Below are positions 14,108 to 21,593 of a stretch of DNA of 35,563 bases, one piece after another. Under the pieces are notes generated by a model. That model had not been told where the DNA came from. It made no database searches and saw only the letters and a list, made by a program, of their open reading frames with translations. The DNA lies in the NCBI GenBank assembly GCA_029862085.1, contig JAOTXZ010000012.1, forward strand, positions 1 through 35,563, read 5' to 3'. Numbering within the stretch: position 1 is the stretch's first letter; each line of letters begins with the position of its first letter. The translations under genes and the position numbers were made by a program. This DNA comes from Candidatus Nitrosopumilus sp. GTDB lineage: Archaea; Thermoproteota; Nitrososphaeria; Nitrososphaerales; Nitrosopumilaceae.

Positions 14108-14887
14108 TTGTCAGATGATATTAGCAGAAAACTAGAATCAAAACTTGATGAAAAAATATTTTCTCAATCAAGGAAAAAACAGCTTAAAGATGGTTTTAAG
14201 AAAGGCAAAGTAGTCAATGAGGTTTTAGATAAACCAACTGTAATGACACTATACAAACTAATCACTGATCATATTATCGCTTTTGTTAATGGTCCAATTA
14301 GTGCAGGAAAGGAATCTGTTGTGTTTTGGGCAGTTGATGAAAAAAATGTGGATGTTGCATTAAAAATCTATTTGGTAAGTACTTCGAATTTTAAAAAACG
14401 AGAAGCCTATATTTTAGGAGATCCTAGGTTTTCAAAATTAAAAAAAGGAACCAGAAATTTGGTTTTTCTATGGGCAAAAAAAGAATTCAAAAATCTTTCA
14501 AGATGTTATGATTGTGGAATACCTGTGCCTAAACCTATCCATTTGACTCGCAATGTGCTTGCGATGGAATTCGTGGGTAAAAATGGCTCTCCATGTAAGG
14601 TTTTGCTGGAATCTCAAATTGATGAAAACGATTACAATCAGGCCATTTCAATAATAAAAAATCTATACACAAAGGCAGAATTAGTTCATGGTGATTTTTC
14701 AGAGTATAATATTTTCAAAACTGACAATGGACTAGTTTTATTTGATCTTGGCTCTGCAGTTGATCTTAGACATCCTAATGCTCAAGAATTTCTTAAAAGA
14801 GATATTAATAACATCACTAGATTCTTTTCTAAACGAGGAATCCGTGTTAATGATCCGACAAATGTGTTTAAGGAAATGATATCATGA
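14108..14887 (+). CDS. rio1: RIO1-type serine kinase/ATPase
   Basis: An atypical protein kinase acting in the last steps of small-subunit maturation. The 259 residues contain an N-terminal helical region, GPISAGKESVVFWA (P-loop, residues about 62-75), ALKIYLVSTSNFKKREAYI with the ATP-binding Lys and the RIO1 flexible-loop sequence, the catalytic LVHGDFSEYNIF and the metal-binding LFDLGSAVD. These distinguish RIO1 from RIO2, which has an additional N-terminal winged helix. The TTG start has a CATTTTATC stretch near 14078-14086 upstream. It leads an operon with the Dim2-like KH protein (ATGA overlap) and topoisomerase VI. Confidence 0.92.
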   Translation: MSDDISRKLESKLDEKIFSQSRKKQLKDGFKKGKVVNEVLDKPTVMTLYKLITDHIIAFVNGPISAGKESVVFWAVDEKNVDVALKIYLVSTSNFKKREAYILGDPRFSKLKKGTRNLVFLWAKKEFKNLSRCYDCGIPVPKPIHLTRNVLAMEFVGKNGSPCKVLLESQIDENDYNQAISIIKNLYTKAELVHGDFSEYNIFKTDNGLVLFDLGSAVDLRHPNAQEFLKRDINNITRFFSKRGIRVNDPTNVFKEMIS

Positions 14888-15456
14888 TCTTTGAAAAATT
14901 AATTCGGATACCAAACGATCGAATAGCTGTATTAATCGGGAAATCTGGTACTGTAAAATCTAAAATTGAACAGATTTGCTATGTGACTTTAGATGTTGAT
15001 GGTGACACTGGGGAAGTTTTAATAAAATCAACTGACGATGTTGAAAAAGTTGAACCATTCAAAGCTATGGAAATTGTAACAGCAATCGGTAGAGGATTCT
15101 CCCCAGAAAATGCATTGACCTTAATCAATGGAGAAAATACTTTACATGTTATTAATTTGACCGAATTTGGAGGAAAATCAAGTGCAAATATTGAAAGAAT
15201 TAAAGGGAGACTTATTGGAGAAGGTGGTAAGGCTAGACGAAACATGGAAAATTTAAGTGGAACTCTAATCTCAATTTATGGAAAAACTGTTTCAATAATT
15301 GGAGACCCAAACAAACTGCGATTAGCAGTGGATGCAATTTCATCAATATCAAGTGGAAGTATGCATGGAGCTGTTTACAGCAAGTTAGAAGCAGCAAATA
15401 GACGTGGAAAACAAGAAAAAATGAAACTATGGGAAGATCAAAATGTCTTCGATTAA
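14884..15456 (+). CDS. KH-domain protein, Dim2/Pno1-like
   Basis: A 190-residue protein with two KH domains. The first has RIAVLIGKSGTVKSKIEQ near residues 12-29; the second has RIKGRLIGEGGKARRNMENL near 102-121 followed by SGTLISIYGKTVSIIG. This is the layout of archaeal Dim2/Pno1, which binds the 3' end of 16S rRNA during small-subunit assembly and works with RIO1. The ATG overlaps the rio1 stop by four bases, and the end overlaps Top6B by 14 bases. Pairing with rio1 strongly supports the ribosome-biogenesis role. Confidence 0.88.
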   Translation: MIFEKLIRIPNDRIAVLIGKSGTVKSKIEQICYVTLDVDGDTGEVLIKSTDDVEKVEPFKAMEIVTAIGRGFSPENALTLINGENTLHVINLTEFGGKSSANIERIKGRLIGEGGKARRNMENLSGTLISIYGKTVSIIGDPNKLRLAVDAISSISSGSMHGAVYSKLEAANRRGKQEKMKLWEDQNVFD

Positions 15457-17281
15457 GGAAAAATTTAACCAAATCTCACCAAGTGAGTTCTTTTATAGAA
15501 ATAGAGACCTTGCTGGATTTAGTAATCCTTCGAGGTCATTGTATACGGCAGTAAGGGAATTTGTGGAAAATGGCCTGGATGCATGTGATGCTAAAGGAAT
15601 TCTTCCTGATATTCACTTAACCATAAAGGCAGTTGACCCTGAAAAACCAGATCCCAAACAGTACATTTTGACAGTAAAAGACAATGGTCCAGGAATCGAA
15701 TCTAAACATGTACCTTTAGCATTTGGAACTGTTCTATATGGTTCTAAATTTGGATTGAAACAAGCCAGAGGAATGTTTGGTTTAGGTGCAACCATGGCAA
15801 TTCTTTATGGTCAAATAACAACAAACAAACCTGTAACAGTAAAAAGTTCTACTGATGCAAAAATATCTAATGAATATGAATTGTTGCTAGACATTCAGAA
15901 AAATAAACCTGTTATTTTAAAACACAAAACTAAAGAAGTTGCAAGAAAAGGTCTCTCTGTTAGTATTTTTCTAGAAGGAGATTATTCAAAAGCTGGATCT
16001 AAAATTAGAGATTATGTATATCAAACATCCCTTATTACTCCATATGCTTCTATAACTTTTGATGATCCTAAAGGGGAAAAATATCCATATCCTAGAATGA
16101 TTAACACTATGCCAAAACCCCCAACCATCATTCGGCCTCATCCATATGGAACAGATGTAGAAACAATTAGGAGAATGATGATTGAATCTCAATTTGAAAT
16201 TCCAACCATTGATGATGCAATGATTGAAAAAGTTAGAAAAGATTTAGGCCTTTCAAAAAAGAACCTAAGTTTTACGGCAATAATGGAAAAAGCTAGAAAA
16301 CGTTGGAAGACTCTTTCTAGGCAAGTTAGAGTTGTAATTGCTTTAATGTCATTTCTTAAAATGGATTTTGAGAAACTAAATAAAATTAGAATTGAAGACC
16401 TAGATGTACCAAATAAAAAATTATTCTATTGGGATTTTGGAGATTCCTCATCAAAATCGATAGACATGGATCCAGAAAGTCAATACTACAAACAATTAAC
16501 AAACACAGTTCAAGGCGAAACTTTGACTGCATTTTTGACAAAAAAATTCCAAAGGGTGGGTCCAACTACGGCAGTAAAATTTGCAGAATTTGCAAAATTC
16601 AAGCCTGAAAAACGAATTGGAACAATGACCAATCAGGAACTTGCCAAATTAAGTGATTCATTACAAAAATTCGAAGACTTTATGGGTCCTGATCCTAGCT
16701 GCCTTGCTCCCCTCGGAGAAGAACCACTTGAGAAAGGAATGAGGAAATTTTTCAAACCAGATTTTCTCACCGTAATTCAACGCAGTGCATCTGCATATTC
16801 AGGATTTCCTTTTGTTGTTGAAATGGGAATAGCATATGGTGGCGAAATCAGTACACGTGGAATCAAGGTTTATCGATTTGCTAATCGTATTCCATTACTC
16901 TATGACGAAGGAAGTGATGTTGTTTTGAAAGTAATTAATGACATTGATTGGAGTCGATATAAAGCCAAAGGAGATCCACCATTAGTTATTGTATCACACA
17001 TCTGTTCAACTAGAATCCCCTACAAAACAGCCGGAAAAGAAAATGTTGCAGATAGGCAAGAAATTGAAAGAGAACTGAGATTGGCTATTCAATTCATGGC
17101 TCGAAAATTATCTGTGTTTATGAATAAAAGAGGACAAGCAGAGGCTGCAAAAAAGAGAGCAAATCTTTATGCTAAGTATGTTCCTTTGATTGCTCAGTTC
17201 TGTACTGAACTTGCAGGAAAGAAAAAAGAACCCAACTTTCAAAAATTATTACAAGAGGAGAAACCAATAGAGAATGAGTAA
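15443..17281 (+). CDS. top6B: DNA topoisomerase VI subunit B
   Basis: The ATPase subunit of type IIB topoisomerase, which with subunit A relaxes and decatenates DNA by a double-strand passage. GHKL motifs are clear: FVENGLDACDAKGI (N box, about residue 37), TVKDNGPGIE (G1, about 76) and QARGMFGLGATMA (G2, about 108). The middle H2TH and the transducer domain follow, with the switch Lys region PYKTAGKENVADR near 534. The 612 residues are within the usual range and no intein is present. It overlaps the KH gene by 14 bases and Top6A by 8. Confidence 0.95.
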   Translation: MSSIKEKFNQISPSEFFYRNRDLAGFSNPSRSLYTAVREFVENGLDACDAKGILPDIHLTIKAVDPEKPDPKQYILTVKDNGPGIESKHVPLAFGTVLYGSKFGLKQARGMFGLGATMAILYGQITTNKPVTVKSSTDAKISNEYELLLDIQKNKPVILKHKTKEVARKGLSVSIFLEGDYSKAGSKIRDYVYQTSLITPYASITFDDPKGEKYPYPRMINTMPKPPTIIRPHPYGTDVETIRRMMIESQFEIPTIDDAMIEKVRKDLGLSKKNLSFTAIMEKARKRWKTLSRQVRVVIALMSFLKMDFEKLNKIRIEDLDVPNKKLFYWDFGDSSSKSIDMDPESQYYKQLTNTVQGETLTAFLTKKFQRVGPTTAVKFAEFAKFKPEKRIGTMTNQELAKLSDSLQKFEDFMGPDPSCLAPLGEEPLEKGMRKFFKPDFLTVIQRSASAYSGFPFVVEMGIAYGGEISTRGIKVYRFANRIPLLYDEGSDVVLKVINDIDWSRYKAKGDPPLVIVSHICSTRIPYKTAGKENVADRQEIERELRLAIQFMARKLSVFMNKRGQAEAAKKRANLYAKYVPLIAQFCTELAGKKKEPNFQKLLQEEKPIENE

Positions 17282-18389
17282 AAAAACTGATAGTAAAATA
17301 AAGGCTGCAAGTAAAAAAGCCCTAGACAAACAAAAAAATATTCTTGAAATGCTCAAAAGCCACGGTGCAAAAATATACAATGATTTAGATAAAGGTGAAT
17401 TTCCAAAATTTTCCATTCCAAGTAGATCCGTAAGCAACATTGTTTATGATAAAAAACTCCGTCAGTACATCTTAGGAAATTCCTCGGCATTGAGGAGTTC
17501 CAGAAATACATCTCAATTAAGATCTTTTACACAGCTAATGTGGTTGGCATTTTTTGCAAACAGATTAACAAATGAAAAAAAATCGTCTACCTTAAGGGAT
17601 ATCTATTATTCTTCTCAAGCTTTTGAAATTGATTTTGAGGACCAAAGTGAATCCGATAACATAATTGTGGATTTAGAGGCAGTAACTTCTAGGCCTAGAG
17701 AAGATTTTCATATCTTTCCTGAAGAACGCAGTTCTATTTTTGGTGACTTGAATATTGAATATACAATTCCTGGATATGAGGGAAAATCAATGAATTTGTC
17801 AAACCATCCGGATGGATATGCTATCGGACCCAGTCTGACTACAGCTGAATTAGTTGATACGAGCGCTGAAATTGTAATTGCGATTGAAAAAGGTGGATTG
17901 TTTACTCGGTTTGTTGAAGAGCAAGTTGATAAAAAATTCAAGTCCATTATTATTAATACAGGAGGCCAAGCTCCACGTTCTACGAGGACTCTTTTGAAAA
18001 GGTTACATGATGAAATGAATCTTCCAGTGATCATTCTTACAGATGGTGATGTATATGGAGAACACATTGCTATGGTGATAAAATCAGGTTCTGCAAACGC
18101 AGCACATCTAAGAGAATTAACAGTTCCAGATGCAAAATGGGTTGGAGTCTGGGCTACAGATATTGAAAAATATAAACTTCCTACCATTCCAATGACTGAG
18201 TCAGACATTAAGCGATGTTATGATTTGCAAAAAGATCCTAGATATCTGGATGGAATTTGGAAAAAAGAACTTGAGGTATTTTTGCGACTAAAAAGAAAAG
18301 CTGAACTTGAAGCCTTCTCAAAGTATGGATTGACAAATATTACTGATAAATATTTGCCACAAAAATTAGAATTAGCGAAAAGTCTCTAA
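17274..18389 (+). CDS. top6A: DNA topoisomerase VI subunit A
   Basis: The Spo11-related cleaving subunit. The winged-helix CAP domain carries the catalytic Tyr in the TLRDIYYSSQ motif (about residues 104-113). The Toprim domain shows the metal-binding Glu in IVIAIEKGGLFTRF and the DxD in LTDGDVYGEHIA. The 371 residues are of normal length. ATG 17274 lies 14-20 bases after AGAGGAG (17254-17260), a possible ribosome-binding site, and overlaps the Top6B stop by 8 bases. The stop interlocks with the stop of the convergent Hsp20-like gene in four bases. Confidence 0.95.
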   Translation: MSKKTDSKIKAASKKALDKQKNILEMLKSHGAKIYNDLDKGEFPKFSIPSRSVSNIVYDKKLRQYILGNSSALRSSRNTSQLRSFTQLMWLAFFANRLTNEKKSSTLRDIYYSSQAFEIDFEDQSESDNIIVDLEAVTSRPREDFHIFPEERSSIFGDLNIEYTIPGYEGKSMNLSNHPDGYAIGPSLTTAELVDTSAEIVIAIEKGGLFTRFVEEQVDKKFKSIIINTGGQAPRSTRTLLKRLHDEMNLPVIILTDGDVYGEHIAMVIKSGSANAAHLRELTVPDAKWVGVWATDIEKYKLPTIPMTESDIKRCYDLQKDPRYLDGIWKKELEVFLRLKRKAELEAFSKYGLTNITDKYLPQKLELAKSL

Positions 18390-18847
18390 TCTTTTTTGAT
18401 TCGAAGGGTCAAAACACCATTTCGATATTTGAAATCAAATATTTGCATATTATTTGATCCCTCAATGGGAACTTCTTTTGAGAAATTTCCTGAACCACGA
18501 ACATACAAAACACCATCAATTAGCCTTACCATAATCTTATCCTCAGGCCCTGGAACTTCGGCCACAAAAACAAAATCTCCGTCACCTTTGATAAGATCAT
18601 ACACCCAATTTTTCGCTTCTTGTTCTCTTGCTGAAAACGCAGGTTTTTGATCTTTGGTCATTTTTTTAAGAACTTTTACCCAATAAAACATCGTAATTGC
18701 GGCTACGCCAATCAAAATGAAACTAACAAATCCTGAACCTGATCTTTGAGTCATCACGTAAATTATTCCAAGAAAGAGAATTATCATTATAGGAATTACA
18801 AAGTTCAATGATTGTTCATTAGAATACGTTCCCTTGTAGCTTGCCAA
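18386..18847 (-). CDS. Membrane-anchored Hsp20/alpha-crystallin-like protein
   Basis: A 153-residue protein with two membrane helices near the N-terminus (about residues 15-32 and 39-58), a charged linker and a C-terminal domain of about 70 residues. That domain follows the small heat-shock pattern: FVFVAEVPGPEDKIMVRLID then GVLYVRGSGNFSKEVPIEG and YRNGVLTLRIKKD. The strand order and the final GVLTLRI match alpha-crystallin domains, which usually occur in soluble proteins. I use TTG 18847 because the TATA box at 18871-18879 lies about 28 bases before it; the TTG at 18871 overlaps that box. It could hold misfolded proteins at the membrane (inference). Confidence 0.65.
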   Translation of the reverse strand: MASYKGTYSNEQSLNFVIPIMIILFLGIIYVMTQRSGSGFVSFILIGVAAITMFYWVKVLKKMTKDQKPAFSAREQEAKNWVYDLIKGDGDFVFVAEVPGPEDKIMVRLIDGVLYVRGSGNFSKEVPIEGSNNMQIFDFKYRNGVLTLRIKKD

Positions 18848-18870
18848 ACAGAAAAAATTAGTTTTTGCCA

Positions 18871-18879
18871 AATATAAAG
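18871..18879 (-). promoter_or_regulatory. TATA box that sets the start of the Hsp20-like gene
   Basis: Minus-strand CTTTATATT, a near-perfect archaeal box. It overlaps the first available TTG (18871), so that codon cannot be in the mRNA, while the next in-frame TTG (18847) lies at leaderless distance. Confidence 0.55.
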
Positions 18880-18925
18880 TATCTTTGGTTTTTATTGTCA
18901 GAGAATATGGCAGATTCGTTGTCTG

Positions 18926-19147
18926 ATGAAAAAAAAAACAGATAAACTAACCAGGGCAGAAATTATTCTAAAAAGTACCATTATTGCACTTTTTGTAATT
19001 ATCCCATCACTGTCTGCATTCTTTTTGGCTTGGATAATTTTGGATGATCTTCTTCAAGCAATAATAATTGGTGGAATTGTTCATTTTATAGCCATGGGAT
19101 TTTCTTTGAAAATATCAAAAAAATTCTTTATAAAAAATCGAGATTAA
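18926..19147 (+). CDS. Small two-helix membrane protein of unknown function
   Basis: A 73-residue protein with a lysine-rich start, two hydrophobic helices (about residues 13-35 and 37-54) and a basic end FFIKNRD. No family is recognised. The ATG at 18926 is followed by a run of ten A residues. A second ATG at 18907 opens another frame, MADSLSDEKK, which would run into the same protein if the run held nine rather than ten A's; with ten it stops soon after. So either the protein starts at 18926, or the homopolymer has shifted or slips. Confidence 0.6.
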   Translation: MKKKTDKLTRAEIILKSTIIALFVIIPSLSAFFLAWIILDDLLQAIIIGGIVHFIAMGFSLKISKKFFIKNRD

Positions 19148-19186
19148 TTACTATCCTTTATTTATTTGAAATTTACTTCAAAAATT

Positions 19187-19540
19187 ATGGACACATTGAT
19201 AATTGAAGCGAAACTAATTTCTGAGATTAAATTAAATTCTATGCAAGCAAAAATATTTCTCTTGATTACATGTTATGGACAAATGAACATATCACAAATT
19301 GCAGAAAAACTAAACATTTCAAAAGATCTTGCTTTTAAAACAGCAAAGGAACTTATGACATTAGGTGCCTTTATTGATATGCCTGAAAAGGAATTTGAGG
19401 CAATGCATCCAAGATTTACTGCAGTCAATATGTATAGAAGATTATGTGAAAGGGAAAAAATTGAATTTAAGCGAAACAAAATAGTTGATAGTATAGGAGT
19501 AGTACTCGAGAAACCCTATGAAGATGCAAGAACTAAATAA
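19187..19540 (+). CDS. Winged-helix protein, TrmB/MarR-like
   Basis: A 117-residue DNA-binding protein: LNSMQAKIFLLITCYGQMNI leads into SQIAEKLNISKDLAFKTAKE, the helix-turn-helix (residues about 38-58), and a wing follows near EFEAMHPRFTAV. This is the pattern of the TrmB N-terminal domain without its sugar-sensing C-terminal domain. Signal and targets are unknown. I use ATG 19187 rather than TTG 19166 because a TTATTTAT box at 19158-19165 lies 25-26 bases before the ATG and touches the TTG. The next gene is 22 bases away with its own possible box, so an operon is uncertain. Confidence 0.72.
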   Translation: MDTLIIEAKLISEIKLNSMQAKIFLLITCYGQMNISQIAEKLNISKDLAFKTAKELMTLGAFIDMPEKEFEAMHPRFTAVNMYRRLCEREKIEFKRNKIVDSIGVVLEKPYEDARTK

Positions 19541-19562
19541 TGCAAGTTATTGGTGAACAACA

Positions 19563-19961
19563 TTGAGTATTGATACAGAGTCCTGTAAGCATCAACCAGT
19601 ATACTTTGGAGTAGTTAACATTAACATTGACGAGAGAACTATAGGTTCAGTTGATGTTTGGAGATGTGCTAGTTGCAAAAAGAGATTTTGTGAGGAAAAA
19701 CAACTAGGGATTGAGGAACTGGCTGACTTGGTAGGTATGCCAAAGATTGATCCTGATGCAAAATGGGCAGTTACTGTCTGTAAACTCCAGCAAGGAAAAT
19801 ACAAGTGGAAATTAGTACGATTAAAAGAAAATGATGAAATCAAACATGAGTGCCTAGATGAAAAGATTATCCCATTAAACGTCAAAGACTTCAAAGTTGA
19901 AGATGATAGTCATTGGAGCTTTTTAGTAGATGATCATGTTAACACAGCGGTAGAAATTTAA
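19563..19961 (+). CDS. Protein of unknown function with putative zinc site
   Basis: A 132-residue soluble protein. Near the N-terminus CKHQPV, then a WRCASCKKRFCEEKQ segment (residues about 34-48), offer Cys and His ligands for a zinc site. The second half has beta-rich charged sequence (KWAVTVCKLQQGKYKWKLVR) and ends in an acidic region. I do not recognise the family. TTG 19563 is chosen because a CTAAATAA element near 19533-19540 lies 26 bases upstream. It is followed after 8 bases by another small gene, probably in the same transcript. Confidence 0.62.
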   Translation: MSIDTESCKHQPVYFGVVNINIDERTIGSVDVWRCASCKKRFCEEKQLGIEELADLVGMPKIDPDAKWAVTVCKLQQGKYKWKLVRLKENDEIKHECLDEKIIPLNVKDFKVEDDSHWSFLVDDHVNTAVEI

Positions 19962-19969
19962 TCGTCAAA

Positions 19970-20254
19970 ATGAATCTCAAAGTCAACATTACTAATGTTC
20001 ATGGAAGTCAAATGGCTGCCAAAATTACAGGAAATTTTACCATTGATGAGCACTCTTTTCGATTCACGGCAATTGCTTTTGGTAGAATTGGAGGCCAAAA
20101 TATTGGAGCAAAAATATCAAAAACTACTGAAAAAGAACTAGAATCACTGGGGTACAATGTTGATGATGTAATAATGAATTTACAGAAAAATCTTTTACAT
20201 GGTGATCTAACCCTTCCCGATGGATTGAAAAGAGAATCTTTTGTTGATGATTAA
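19970..20254 (+). CDS. Small protein of unknown function
   Basis: A 94-residue soluble protein, with predicted strands in the first half ([20 protein letters not shown], and [20 protein letters not shown]) and two helices at the end ([20 protein letters not shown]). No cysteine and no known motif. It lies 8 bases after the preceding gene and is likely co-transcribed. Its stop interlocks in four bases (TTAA) with the stop of mtnP on the other strand. I have no basis for a function. Confidence 0.65.
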   Translation: MNLKVNITNVHGSQMAAKITGNFTIDEHSFRFTAIAFGRIGGQNIGAKISKTTEKELESLGYNVDDVIMNLQKNLLHGDLTLPDGLKRESFVDD

Positions 20255-21042
20255 AATTCTGCCTCTGCTAAAGCTGCAGAGCATTTACATCCCCTTGTTG
20301 TAGGGATTTTTTCAATCAAATCTACTAAAATTTTTTTTGTTTTTTCAACATTTTTCCCAAGTGTTTCTAATACTTCTTTTGCAGTAACAGGTTTTTCTGC
20401 CCATACATCATAGTCAGTTACCGTAGAAATTGAGGCATAACACATTTGAGCTTCTCTTGCTAGTTGACATTCAGGAACTAGGGTCATTCCAATAATATCT
20501 GCATTTGTAGTTCTATAGAATTTAGATTCCGCTTTGGTTGAAAATCTTGGCCCCTCAATGCACACATAAGTACAATCCTGGTGAATTTTATCATCATGTT
20601 CATTTATTACTTTTTTAATTGAATTCTGTAATTCTGGACAGAAAGGATCAGCTACAGAAATATGAATAACTCGTCCTTCTTCAGAAAAGGAACCTATTCT
20701 TGATTTGGTAAAATCCAAAAACTGTGTTGGCAAGGCAAAATGTCCAGGCTCAATTTCTTGTTTCAAGCTTCCAACAGCAGAGGGAGCAATGATTCTTGAA
20801 ACTCCTAATTCCTTGAAAGCCCAAATATTTGCCCTATAGTTTATCATGTGTGGAGGAATAGTGTGTTTTTTTCCATGTCTTGGCAAAAAGACAATCTTTC
20901 TCCCTTTGAATATTCCAACTGTTATTGAATCTGAGGGTTTACCATATGGTGTATCGACGATTATTTCTTTAGGATTCTCAAGTAGACCTGAATCATAAAT
21001 TCCTGTTCCCCCAAAAATTCCAATCTCTACATCTTTTTCCAT
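20251..21042 (-). CDS. mtnP: S-methyl-5'-thioadenosine phosphorylase
   Basis: Splits methylthioadenosine with phosphate into adenine and methylthioribose-1-phosphate. The 263 residues show the family segments [35 protein letters not shown] (phosphate site), [37 protein letters not shown] and [12 protein letters not shown] purine nucleoside phosphorylase activity is possible in this superfamily, but neighbourhood favours MTA: its ATG shares one base with the stop of apt (TGATG), and Apt uses the adenine released. C-terminal GCKCSAAL carries two close cysteines, which in archaeal enzymes form a stabilising CXC disulfide. Confidence 0.88.
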   Translation of the reverse strand: MEKDVEIGIFGGTGIYDSGLLENPKEIIVDTPYGKPSDSITVGIFKGRKIVFLPRHGKKHTIPPHMINYRANIWAFKELGVSRIIAPSAVGSLKQEIEPGHFALPTQFLDFTKSRIGSFSEEGRVIHISVADPFCPELQNSIKKVINEHDDKIHQDCTYVCIEGPRFSTKAESKFYRTTNADIIGMTLVPECQLAREAQMCYASISTVTDYDVWAEKPVTAKEVLETLGKNVEKTKKILVDLIEKIPTTRGCKCSAALAEAEF

Positions 21043-21554
21043 CAGTATTTCACCAATGATTTACATTTGTATTTGCTAATTCCTTTGATTCCTCCCAATT
21101 CTGTTAATTCTATAATAAATGCAAAACCTGTTATTTTTCCACCAACATTCTCAATTAATTTTGCAGATGCTTTTGCGGTTCCGCCTGTTGCCAGTAAATC
21201 ATCGCAAATAACAATTTTTTGCCCTTCCTTTATCACATCTTTTTGAATTTCAATGGTATCCTTGCCATATTCGATTTTGTATGATAACTTGGTTGTTTTT
21301 CCTGGTAACTTGCCGGCTTTTCTTATCATGATCATTCCTTTGTTGTATCGAACAGCAAGAATACTTGCAAGTAAAAATCCTCTAGATTCAATTCCTGCAA
21401 ACAAATCAATATCTTTAGGATGAAAAATTTTTGTAAATTCATCGGCAATAAATGATAATGCAGAAGGGTCTTTCAAAAGAGGACTAAAATCACGAAATAA
21501 AATTCCTTTTTTAGGAAAATTGGGATATTCTGAAATTTTATCTTTTAGGTTCAT
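21042..21554 (-). CDS. apt: Adenine phosphoribosyltransferase
   Basis: Makes AMP from adenine and PRPP. The 170 residues include [18 protein letters not shown] near the start, [16 protein letters not shown] near 55, and the PRPP-binding [17 protein letters not shown] near 114. The ATG has a TTTTATTT stretch at about 21577-21585 on the minus strand. The gene precedes mtnP in one transcript with a one-base overlap, giving a two-step route from methylthioadenosine to AMP. Length and motifs are those of the bacterial/eukaryal APT type. Confidence 0.9.
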   Translation of the reverse strand: MNLKDKISEYPNFPKKGILFRDFSPLLKDPSALSFIADEFTKIFHPKDIDLFAGIESRGFLLASILAVRYNKGMIMIRKAGKLPGKTTKLSYKIEYGKDTIEIQKDVIKEGQKIVICDDLLATGGTAKASAKLIENVGGKITGFAFIIELTELGGIKGISKYKCKSLVKY

Positions 21555-21593
21555 GAATTGATTCGAAATTAGGTGAAATAAAATTGTTTGAGG

